From Aquatica leii (lineage: Eukaryota > Arthropoda > Insecta > Coleoptera > Lampyridae), in contig CM069439.1 in assembly GCA_035610365.1 (NCBI GenBank), positions 9,858,001 to 9,922,000 of the forward strand: DNA of 64,000 nt, in the 5' to 3' direction. Shown piece after piece: positions 38,480-49,070 of this stretch. The notes beneath the pieces are model-generated. The model saw only the letters and a list, made by a program, of their open reading frames with translations, did not search any database and was not told the origin of the DNA. A program made the position numbers and the translations under genes. Position 1 is the first letter of the stretch. Every line of letters starts with the position of its first letter.

Positions 38480-39734
38480 AATTACGTATTCTTTGTAATA
38501 GCTGTATGAGTATTACGTGATCTATCTCACATAATGTACTTTAACTTAGACCACGTATGTTTTATACCTGTGTTATGGTTGTCAAATATCGATACCAAAA
38601 ATTTCCGTAATTAACAGTTGCAACGGTGTTGCCAGCTTTCTTTTTTAATCCGTATTCTTCTTTGTATACAACTATCATCTATTTTTTTCTGCTTGTACTC
38701 TGATTTATTCTAATACGTTTTAACCTCTTTTTAGAGACGATTTTTGCGGTCCACATTACTTTGGGTCTAACTTTTTTCTATACTTTATCTTACTGTTTCC
38801 TATGTCGCCATTTTTTTACCTGTTTATTTTTGTTAGCTTCTCTCGTATTTAATTTGTATTGTTTAAGTATTATATGTAATATGTGAGAACATCCACGTCT
38901 TGCGTCAAAAAATTAAATCGGCTTGGACCTATTCTTATATAATAGTATATTATATACAAAGGTTGAGAAGTGTATTATTATAGCCCCAGCGACGAACTCT
39001 CTTAATATTAACTGTTAAAAATTTTTTATATTAAAATATTAACTTCAAATTAAAAATAAAATGATAGTGTTTTGTTTGGTAGTGTGACAGTTGTCAAGAG
39101 TCGACGTAATTGTGATGTAAAATATACAAACAAATAGAAAACGTAAGTTTTTTTTTGCTAAAACTAATACAATTATTTAAAAACATTGTTACTTTAAGCA
39201 AGATGATTGTATCTTAAAAATAATTAATTTGTTCAGTCACGTTTAATTAAGCGCGAATTTCAAATAATTTAGGTTTTTAAAATCAAATTAATTTGTTTAA
39301 TATTAACGATTTAGATTTTCCGGGTTGATCGCTTTGTAAATTGTTTTTTCTCTAAAACCGTTATAGAATTATCATAGAATACAAACATGTTCTTTATTAA
39401 CTAATAATTATGTATTCAATTATGTTACGCCTCGGTTATTTCAGCAACTTTTTATATCTTTATATTCAGTTGTATCTGTTTTGACTGTTTTTTTATTACT
39501 ATTGTTTTGTTTCGACAAGTTCTTCACAGTGTTTTCTTGCTTTTAATATTTTTAGCTGCCTTTTTTGTTCTTTTTTCTTCTATTAGTTTTCCAAAACTAT
39601 TAAGTTTTATTTTTTTTTGCTGAACATACTCATTAGTTGTTTTTTTTTTAATTGGTACTTGCTTCAGTTTTTAAACTTTTTACTTCTATCTATCTACATT
39701 TTTAAAAATGTTTCTGTTATACTCTAATCATTTT
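38480..39734. other. ERO1 upstream region
   Basis: It contains the presumed ERO1 promoter. A CCACGTAT string at about 38552 includes the ACGTG-type core bound by XBP1/ATF6-class factors, but no full ER-stress element (CCAAT-N9-CCACG) is visible. The rest is AT- and T-rich with no genes seen. Confidence 0.35.
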
Positions 39735-40400
39735 TTATATGTCTGGTATAGTGGTTCCCAAACTCTTTTGGCCCACCGACCTCTTTTCATAGTCAAAACT
39801 TGGGGATCTTATGAGTGTATTTATGTCCGGCTCAATGTTTGTAAGTAGTAAACGCAAATTCCCACGCGTACTAATTTCTAGTTCCTTTCTTTTTTTTGTG
39901 ATGAGGCTCATAACGGCACTGAATCCACGTTCTACCAAATAGGAAAACGGAAAAGCAATCAACAGCTTCTGCACAAGAACCCATAATTCTGTGGATATAC
40001 AATTTGGATCTGTTTTTGTATCCAGATGTTGTCGTATCCTTGTTTAAACATTGGTTTCAGCTTCTAATTTTTGGATAATTCAAAAAGATGCTCTTGTATT
40101 AGTATGTATTCACCCACTTGGTAATAACCAAGTGAAGAATGTCTTCAAATTTTGGTTCAAGTCCTTCGTTTCCTGGTAATGTTGACTCGTCAAGCTGTAT
40201 GAAGGATTCAGATGTTATTAAGTAGTCACATAAAAAGTTTTCTACACGCTGAGCCATTTCGTCGATCTTTCTTTGTAACGCAGTGGAATTCTTTTTTTTA
40301 TTAAATGTTTCTTAAGCTTAGAAGGTTTCATTGAATCGTTTGACATTGTTTTGTTACACAGAAGACACATATGTAAAGTGATATTACATGGTGAAGAGGA
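39735..40400 (-). pseudogene. internally deleted ZBED/SCAND3-type hAT transposase
   Basis: The minus strand carries an N-terminal BED-like finger (CLLCNKTMSNDSMKPSKLKK at about 40340), then KIDEMAQRVENFLCDYLI and LDESTLPGNE. After a large deletion it has the C-terminal LIAFPFSYLVERGFSAVMSL and RGNLRLLLTNIEPDI (about 39850-39960). This is the hallmark order of ZBED5/SCAND3-related hAT transposases. The 3' end TAGTGGTTCCCAAACTCTTT near 39750 resembles a hAT terminal repeat. The matching right end was not found. Confidence 0.82.
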
Positions 40401-41159
40401 GGAGGAGGACGTGGACCTACCAAACCACCCGAACTTGCTTGCTTCAAGTTTGCCATATATAGTAGGATAGAACGATTTAGGATATGTTACGAGAAGAAAG
40501 GATTGCTTAGTTAAACGAGTCGGATGGGCTGTGTATCTGGTTGGCGCTACGTAACTATTAGGTTCAGCGAGGCACCTACCTTGTGGTTTATCCTCACGTG
40601 TCAGTCTAAACACCAAGTAGGCAGGAACAGGATACTGTTTCGGCCACGCGGAAGTTGAACAGCAGACTGTATTTAATGTATTAGAAAGGAGAGGACTTCC
40701 GGTAGCAACCCATTAGTAAACGACAATTACTTACGTTATGTTCATGTGTCTTATCAAAAACTTGTATTTACAGTGAAACTTAAAAGAGGGGCCAGCAAAT
40801 CACAAAACCGAAAATGCAACGCGAGGAAAACGACTTAAAAAGAAAACGCTCGCGCTAACATACCGCCCACCTAAAATGAGCTATGCTCTATTTTAAAGAA
40901 AATTAAAGAGTATAAAAAAAAGGAATAACAGAAAAAAAATAAGAAGGAAAGAAGTTTAAACGGGTCCTGGAAGCGGAACTAACCGCGAAAGCGAGCGAGT
41001 GAGATGACCACCGGCACTTTTAACGGTGGCTATCCGAGAGAGACCATCAGGTCCTGGGTGTAACGCAGTCAGTCGACCAAACAACCATGACATTAGCGGT
41101 CGGTTGGAATCCTGAACCCGCCGTGCGATGTGAGAATTTGGACGGTCGCTCGTCCCGGG
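40401..41159. other. unassigned TE-rich stretch
   Basis: GC-richer than its surroundings. It sits between a hAT relic and the 3' part of the R1-like element and probably includes 3' UTR of the latter. A plus-strand fragment YCFGHAEVEQQTVFNVLERRG near 40640 weakly recalls a retroelement C-terminal zinc finger, but I would not assign it. Confidence 0.35.
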
Positions 41160-44100
41160 TTATGGGACATGTGGATTCAGTCTAGGATTAGTCAACATTA
41201 AAGTCTTGAGATGGCGCTTGACGGCCGAAAATGAAGGGAAATCCGCCGTCGACACTTGCTGGTCTAAGAATGTGCACGTGCCAGCTCTTGCAAGAACTTT
41301 GGAGCAGTATATTTTCTGCAATAGGAGATGCAGAGGGGGATATTCTGCCACAACGCACAAGGACTTGATAGAAACAGTACGATGTGCCCCGAGGATCGTA
41401 CGTAGGAATAAGGAATGTAGGGATGCCAATGTCGGTATGTCGCAGTCTGTGGTACCAGATCTCTAAGCCATATGTGAGCATAGGGATGACTGCACTGTTG
41501 AAAATAGTCTGATTTCTTATGTAGGTTCTAGTTACGGCGAGAATATTTGTCGAATAAGTGCAAAACAGTCTTGCTCTTGTCAACTGCATAAATACATTGT
41601 TTAACGAAGCTCAGTTTATGATCGAGCAAAAGACCAAGGTACTTAAATTCGAAAACCCTTCGAACTGAAATGCTGTTTAGTCGAATTAAGGGATTTCTTT
41701 TTAAGGAGGAACCAAAAACCATGTATTTGGTTTTGTCAGCTGAGACAGTCAATTTGTTGTTGACAGCCCAGCGAGTCAGAATGTCCAAACTCTGTCGTGA
41801 TGTTGCCTCTAAGTCGCGTCTGTTGTCGTGCGGACGCTGTGATAGTGATATCCGCGTAAGCGAAAATGTCATAGTTATTAGGTAAGTCTTGTTCTAGTAG
41901 AAAATCTACAACTACGTTCCACAAAGTCGGTTCAAAAACCGATCTTTGTGAACATTCGTCAGTCTTTTTGTGAAGGAAAAACCAGAAACGTTCGCGAAAT
42001 AAGTAATCGAGCGACTGGATAAATAGGTAACTGCGAATGACGCAAACGGCGTCTGCAGGCACTCTCTTAACGACGAGAGCTTCAATTATTTATGGCCACT
42101 ATGCATTATTGAACGCTCCTGAAATGTCTATAAAAATTCGTAGTTTGTACTTAGAGACGTTTGTTTGTACTTTCGTCATTAATTTACGAATGGCGTCTGT
42201 CGTCGGACTCGGGAGCTTTATTCTTAGGAGTTCTGCTAGCCACCGACGCTATATCCTTTTTTGTAACCACCCAGTCATGTCGGGACTCAACATTTGCAAA
42301 AGATAGGGATCTAATTCGGGCTTGGTAAAGATCGTCGTTCGTTGGATCGTTGTTAGGAACAAGGAATTAACTATTGACTTGATTGTGTCAAGCTCTGTGA
42401 GAGTGTATCTGTCACCGTCACGGACATTGGAGCATGGTTGGATAGCAAGGAACTTTTGTGAGGATATCCTATAAACTAATCCTTTCGGATTCGCCGCAAA
42501 CTTCTTTCTACGAACTTTTGCCATGAGCTAAATTTAGCGTTCTTCACTGCCAGTTTTTACCGGTGAAGCCTTGTACAAATTTAGCCATTGAGTTCTTAGC
42601 TCTTCTGGAGCTTTTTGAGTATGTTTTCTTATGCAACGTACGACCCGCTTTAACCTATTTAACTTTGGACTTCACCAAAGTACACCACCTTTAGAACCAA
42701 ACTCGGTTTAAGTCATTTTGTCTAGATTCGAGGATCAGCTTGGTCAGCTTATCAATAGAGACACCTATAGAATTAGAGTTGTGACACTTCGCTCTACGTG
42801 GAAGATAAGTAGTAAGTAAGGCGATGTGTGGAGCTTGACGGGATCTATGCGTTTGACATCGAGGATACGCTTAGGTATGGGAACCGATCGAGAATTTTTG
42901 ACGGTTAAATCAAAACGTATCAGCCGGTGGTCATTTTCAATCACCTCTGGAATAACTTTCATGTTAGAAATTTTTTTAGCTAAAATTTGTGATGCTAATG
43001 AGACATCGATATTTGAATTACCTTGGTGACTTGCAAAGGTGAAAGATCAGGCTCATTCACAAGTTTACAACACATAGGTCACGTTCGCCCACGAGGTTCT
43101 CCAGCCTCATTCGTCGGCCTGCAAGGAATAAAAAAAGGCAATTTTGCATTGAAATCTCCTGCTATAATAATCGGGACGCTACTTAGTTCGTCTAAAACTT
43201 TATCTAGATGTTGTAGATGAATACAAACATCCTGGCTTGGTGGCCAATAAACGCCGACGATACCCAAGGAGGTGTTTCCAATTGTAATCATAGATACGGC
43301 AGTGCAGTCATTAGTTAGATGACTGAGGTAACCACTCCGACGGGATTTGCGCTAATGTAAACAATAGCCGATACATACCGCATAGAAGTGGATGCGGTGA
43401 TCATGTTGAAGGGCAAGGTTGCACCAGTGAACCTATACGCTGAACTAGAACTATACATATATGGCTGTTGGGTAAGTAGAATGTCTATGTTATTGTCGGA
43501 GGAGAAGCTCATGATCTCCAAGGTCGCAGCACGAGAACGCTGAAGATTCACTCGGGCAATTTTAAGAGTCAGAGAAGCGTCATCACTGTTCATAATTGGT
43601 ATGAGATATTTTGGCGTCAAGCCTCTTTAAGTACGCCGGGCAGTTGTTAGAAGACACCTTGTGTTTGATCACACAGCTTTTATGGTCATATCTTATACAA
43701 TTATGCAATTGTCCTTTTTAGCACAATTACCGCATTGAAGCTCGTTCTTGAGGTCATCTTGTTGGTGACCGAACTTCTGGCACTTGAAGCATCTTAAGAT
43801 GCGCACATGGTCATTGATCCTGCATGAACTTCAGGCTACATATACTCGACGATTGACCATTAGGTACTTTCGTACCCTCCAATGTTACTTCGATAACATA
43901 ATTAATATTTGTTCTGTCTGTAGGACCGATTTTTGTTATAATCTTTAGCCTGTTTAACTATATCGTCAGAGGCAGTATCGAAATCTTGTTTGAGGATCGC
44001 TTCTTTCAACTGCCCGTGGGGCTGGGATTTTAGACAGGGTTGCCTTTTCGGACTCTAGGCGAATGGAGTTTCGTCGAACTTTCGTCACTCGGTCTAGTCG

Positions 44101-44640
44101 TAGACCGAGCGTGGTATGATTTAGGACCTTCATTTGAGTCGTTTTAGTCTTGTCAGCTGTTTTAAAGTTTGTCTCGGGCTTTGGGACGATCACAACTGTG
44201 AATCGTTGAATAGGCGTGACGGATTTGCTGAAAGGCACTTTCACTCTGTCGAAAATTCTGTTCAACCCAGCTACTTGGGCATACGTTACAGGACTAGTTG
44301 TGATCTGCTGGCCAGGAGCTAACAACTTGTCAGTTACGGACGCTAGGGCCGTTTGTACGCTCCGAAGAGCATCAGAGATGTCCAAATGTTGCGTAGACAT
44401 TCTTTTGGCCAAAGTGGATTTCCAAAATATATATTGGATGCGGGACAATACATCTATTAGCTTTGTACGTCTGGCAACAAATTCTTTACCGGTAGAAATT
44501 AACTATGACATAATCAAGACTTCTGCGTCAAAGGATTCTTCTAGAGTAATCTGGGAAATGTCGGAATTGGCACCATTGTCGTCGTCTTCACGACGACATT
44601 TAAAGTAACAGGATTTAGCTTTCATAATGGAGGTTGAAAG
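41160..44640 (-). pseudogene. R1-clade LINE, ORF1 plus ORF2, decayed
   Basis: Read on the minus strand: ORF1 with TYAQVAGLNR and TADKTKTTQMKVLNHTTL (43966-44448), then a CCHC-type knuckle CFKCQKFGHQQDD...CGNC near 43770. ORF2 follows with endonuclease pieces (LQRSRAATLEIM, QQPYMY, GVYWPPSQD and IIAGDFNAKLP at about 43160). Reverse-transcriptase pieces come next, with YADITI at about 41870 where active copies have YADD. Downstream are LTRWAVNNKLTVSADKTKYM, FKYLGLLLDHKLSF and IPMLTYGLEIWYHR. Frames change many times, and parts of the RT are deleted. The organisation and sequence type match R1/TRAS/Waldo LINEs. The fragment at 1-660 is a second copy of the same family. Confidence 0.85.
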
Positions 44641-44708
44641 AGTAGGGGAAGTTGCGCGCGACAGCGCGGTTTTCTGGGATTACGACCAGTGAATAGTGCC
44701 GACTTATC

Positions 44709-46090
44709 TTATTTAACCGTGCAACAGGAGAACATTTTTTTCAAGTTGTTCAAGCGTTCTTCAAACGACCTTCCAACCACGATCACGTCGTCTAGGTAAA
44801 CCAAGCACGTCTTCCAAGACAGTCCGCGCAAGATGGTCTCCATCAAACGCTCGAACGTTGCAGGAGCGTTATACAGGCCGAAAGGCATCACAGTGAACTG
44901 CCACAAACCACTTCCAATCGTAAAAGCTGTTTTTTCACGATCTTTGGGTTCCACTTCTACCTGCCAGTAACCACTCTTTAAATCTAACGTGGAAAACAAC
45001 TGGGATCCTGACAGGGTGTCTAACGTATCGTCATTTCTCGATAAAGGGTAGCTGTTCTTTTTGGTCACGTCGTTTAGCTGTCTGTAGTCTAGTCAAAACC
45101 TGGTCGATCCATCTTTTTTCTTTACGAGTACCACTGGGGACGCCTATGGGCTCAATCACGCCTTCTCTCCATATCCGTAATTATTTGTTCCGCTTCTTCT
45201 CTTTTCGCCAAAGGAAGTCGACGTGGATGTTGTCGTATCGGCCGAGCGTCTCCTGTATTCATTTTATGTTTCACCACGTCAGTTCTTTTTTTGGAACCAC
45301 TCTCCAGTGCGAACAGATCTTGATACTGTTGGATCAACACTTTAACTTTAGCCAGCTGAGGTTTTGGCATTTGCAGGTAAGAATGTCCATTAGATATTGT
45401 GGGCACTTCTTCGGCGACGTATCTTCGTTAGACTTCACGTATCTCACAATTTGAGATACTGGCGTGCATTGGCTTACCACGGTCTTCTTTTTCAACGTTA
45501 CTAGATCTGAGTTGATATTTAAGATCCTTACTGGTATCGTGTTTTTCACTCGTACTAAAGTTCCTCCAACGAGAAGTCCCTTTTCAAATAAGTCGCTCTC
45601 TATTGGTTCAATCGCGCGAATGTAGCCTTCCCGGAGGTTTCCATTTAGTCGTGCCATCACCACACTTTCAGTCTTCGCAGGCAGAGTCACGTCTTTACTT
45701 AATAAGACTCGCACGGCTGCCTTCTCTGACGAATGAAAAGGAATTTGTTTATTGTTAATCTTTAGGAAATTGTTTTTTATATCCAAATGGAACCCATACT
45801 TCTTTCTAACGTCCATTCCCAGAATAACTTTTTCCGTGATGTCAGCTATAAGTACTTGATGGTCGAGTAGTTTATTTCCCAAACCAATGGTCACTTGTAC
45901 TTGCCCGTGAGTAGGTATTTCTTCATTTGAATGGTAATCTACGGGGCATAGCTTGTTGAGGTCGACTTTCGCCCCATTCGGTCTACCTGTACGAGTTTTC
46001 CGGACGCTTTTCTGATCTTCTTTTGGGTTGAATACAACTTCGTCGTACGTGTCCCACTTCTCCGCAGTTCCAGCACATCACTTCTCTTCC
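44709..46090 (-). pseudogene. Ty3/gypsy retrotransposon gag-pol fragment
   Basis: In sense order there is a CCHC zinc knuckle (CWNCGEVGHVRRSC, about 46030-46080), then a retropepsin-type region (VTIGLGNKLLDHQVLIAD, VILGMDV), then a linker, then a reverse transcriptase with LPLAKREEAEQIITDMERR. The RT continues with YPLSRNDDTLDTLSGSQLFS, TLDLKSGYWQVEV, FTVMPFGLYNAPATF and the catalytic YLDDVIVVG at about 44790. It ends abruptly at 44709 just after RT, where R1-like sequence starts within 70 bp. RNase H, integrase and LTRs are not seen. Frameshifts separate the pieces, so it is dead. Confidence 0.9.
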
Positions 46091-46429
46091 TCGAGTTAAG
46101 TTACACTAAATTTATGTAACGCGCGGTTCTTTATCAAACTAGAACGGCTATAACTACACTGTATAAACGAATACAGGCGAAGCGCAAACTAAACAGTTTT
46201 ATTTATTTACACGATTTCAACAGGTTTCAATCCCGCCACCTATATCACAATAGTAACGAATTTTAACATTAATTTATTTATACACAAAATATTCACACGT
46301 TTGTGTAGTTATACACAAACTAATTAAATCTAACGATATTTAAAAAAAAACGCTTACACTAATTTAAATATTACAATCACTTGAAAAATAATGTCCGCGG
46401 ATAACTTCTGTTTATCTTAAAACTGACGC
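46091..46429. other. possible LTR remnant
   Basis: Non-coding sequence between the gypsy gag knuckle and a Tc1/mariner-type relic. Its position upstream of gag would suit an LTR or leader, but no paired LTR is present to prove it. Confidence 0.25.
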
Positions 46430-47280
46430 TTGTTTACATTAAAGTCACGTACGTTTATACTTCACACAACAATTGGTGGGAATTCCAATATATTTCGTCG
46501 AACCTTTGCATTTGAAGAAGTTGTTCTTAATATTATTGACGATGAGCCATCGACGAGCACAAGAGTAATAGCAAATATATTTGATGTAAATCACGTGACA
46601 GTTTGGCAAGTTCTGAAGAAACAGGGTCTCCAACCAGTTGCTAGACAAAAAATAAAAGCTTCGGAACCTGAAGACTTCCAGCCGAGATTGTTGTTTTGTC
46701 GTTGGTTTCTGGTACGTTTCAATCTTCAGAATAGTTTTGAAAAGTTTATTTTATTTACAAAAGAAGCTTATTTCACTTTAATTCTCGCAATAAAAACCGG
46801 TAGTGTGATGAAAATCCCCACGCCACATTTTTCGTGCGCATCAACCACGTTTTTCAGTAAATGTATGGGCTGGAATCGTGGTAGAGTACGTTATTGGACC
46901 CTACATTATCCCAAACCGATTGAATGGTAAAAATTATTTAAATTTCTTAAATAAAGTTCCGCCAGAGCTTCTTGATGACTTACCACTAAACATCAGACAA
47001 TGACCTTTTTTTCAACACGATGGGGCATCGGCTCACGCAACTCGAGAAGTCATAGCACTACTAAACAGAAAATATGCAAATAAGTGGATTGGGAGGTTTT
47101 GTTGCGTGACTAGCCTGGAGTCTCGACCTAACTCCCCTAGATTAGAACTGATGGCTAGAATAGTAGCTTGAGCAGAAGATATAAAAGACAACAGCTTTTG
47201 CAATTGTCTTTTCTAATATTAAAACACGCTGCCTGACTTGCATTGCTGCGAATGATGACTGTTATGAAAATCAAATTTCT
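46430..47280 (+). pseudogene. IS630/Tc1/mariner-superfamily transposase relic
   Basis: The N-terminal helix-turn-helix region reads STRVIANIFDVNHVTVWQVL, followed by FQPRLLFCRWFL and then ILFTKEAYF, where family members have ILFTDEA (first catalytic Asp replaced by Lys). Then come CMGWNRGRVRYW, LLDDLPLNIRQ, FFQHDGASAHATREV (second catalytic Asp kept), KYANKWIGR and a C-terminal CLTCIAANDD. Stops and frameshifts occur after 46930. The FCRWFL and HDGA-AH signatures place it with the insect Tc1/mariner-like transposases often labelled DUF4817. Confidence 0.8.
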
Positions 47281-47914
47281 TCCCTCTTTTGTTGTTTCAT
47301 TGTTTTGTTTTTCTTGTTTGTTTGTTTCTTGTTTTTCTCGTGTAGCTTACTTTGTTTTAAATTATTGTTGCATTTTGTTAAAATTTATTTTGCAATTCAA
47401 TTTGAATAAAAACTTTTTTGGACAGCCTGAAAAAAAAATGTTTAGACAAGGATTTTATAAATGTTTTATTTTCAAAAATCGATTAAGTGGTTTTCAAAAT
47501 ACCTTGTTTTGAAATTAAAATGTTTGCCATTTTGTTATTTGATAAAATAGATAATAATTTTAAATACAAATGTTTTAGAGAACCGAAGCAAATGCTTAAA
47601 GTTTTTGTATTTTTTAAGTATTCTTTAAAATAAGAGAGTAATGAAGATTTTTCAAAAAACGCGAATAACTATGAACTGGAGCTCCAAATCAAAAATACTA
47701 AGAAAATGTGTTTGTTTCGAGTTCTAACTGCCATTTTTAGGTGGTATAACTTAGTATTAACATTCTGTATGTGTTTTCTTACTCTTCATATTTGTACGTC
47801 TTTTCTACCTGTACAGGTTGTTGGTTCATTTTGTTTTTTATATTCTTTTAGTCTTTACGTTGTGTTTTGACCCCAGTTGTTGATTGTCTTGCTAAGTTTT
47901 TTGCCAAAGAGGTT
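47281..47914. other. unassigned T-rich spacer
   Basis: Only AT-rich, partly T-tract sequence. No gene or repeat recognised. Confidence 0.4.
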
Positions 47915-48675
47915 AAATCTCGGCACTTCTTATGCACGTAATAGGTAATAGATACGTACATTTTACGTGATACAAGAACGTAATATTACGTACCAAACAC
48001 GTGCAAATGTCACAGTCAATTTTTGTAAATATTACGTATCATTTACGTCTAAACTTACGCCCATTTCACGTGATAAAATTACTTATTATGTACGTATGTG
48101 TACTGTAGATATTCAGAAACTAAACGGAGTCTAGACATTTTGCCAAAGACGCTCTGACAGTCTCAAACAAATAAAAATATCAGTGCCTGCGAGCTGTAAA
48201 TCATCGCCGATGATTGTGGCGAGTTTCTAGATAGAGATGCGTGCGGATTACGACTTAAAAGTAAGTGGCCAGATTACTGGATGTCCGGATTTAAGTGTGT
48301 TCGAATTATAGAGGTTACACTGTTATAGCCTTTAACTTTTATGTAGTATTAGTCACTTTACTAAATGCATTTGTTAATTTACTAATGCAGTTACTGAGTA
48401 TTTAAAAAGTTACATGTGAAATTGGCAAAGAAATACCTACCTCTTAAGCACATTTTTATAATGTTTTTAAATAATTTAGATATACGTTGATTTTAATTAC
48501 CAAATGTAATGTTGATCACACATTGTTAAGTATAATTTTAATAACTAACTTTTATTTTTTAACTACGTAATTGGTACGTACCGGACATGTAAAAAATCTT
48601 ACGTGGTAGTTTATTTATACGTGACAAGTAAGTGTCATTTTGGAGTTATTATGTAAATTGCACTTGCTGCTTGGG
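47915..48675 (+). mobile_element. TACGTA-rich inverted-end element, copy A
   Basis: About 760 bp. It shares long blocks in the same order with copy B: ACGTAATATTACGTACCAAA, CACAGTCAATTT, TTATGTACGTATGTGTACTG, AATCATCGCCGAT, GAGGTTACACTGTTATAGCC and GAGTATTTAAAAAGTTAC. The right end is CACTTGCTGCTTGGG. The left end is eroded. It is non-coding and full of ACGT palindromes, so it is a non-autonomous DNA transposon or large MITE. Confidence 0.75.
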
Positions 48676-49070
48676 TTTGTAGTTGATCTGTCAGGAAAAA
48701 ACATATTTGAGTACTTGTGCTATTTTTTTCTATATTTATTTTTACGTTGTATTGTCAAAAGTTTTTCTCGTTCATTTGACTATTAATTTTCTTATTGTTT
48801 TTATAGTAACTGGTGGGAATTAACACTTTCTTGACTGTTAGAGTTTGAACTGATTTGCAATTTTTGATAAAAAGCAAAGAAGCTTTCCTTGTCGCTTTAG
48901 CATTTCGGAAATCAGGACGATGAGTAGAGAACCTCGTAGGTGAATATGGTTAACAGACTTAATCAGCCTTTGATGTAACTTTGACTGCAACGATTTTAAT
49001 CAGGATCAAGATTAGGTATCATTGTGTCATCTTAATCTTACCTTACAATCCTAAGACTGAAGCAATTCAA
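48676..49070. other. spacer between the two TACGTA-rich elements
   Basis: Non-coding, AT-rich. No feature recognised. Confidence 0.4.

Noticed and set aside
38520..38580. ER-stress response element in front of ERO1
   Set aside because: Only a CCACGTAT core is visible. The CCAAT-N9-CCACG or TGACGTGG form is not present.
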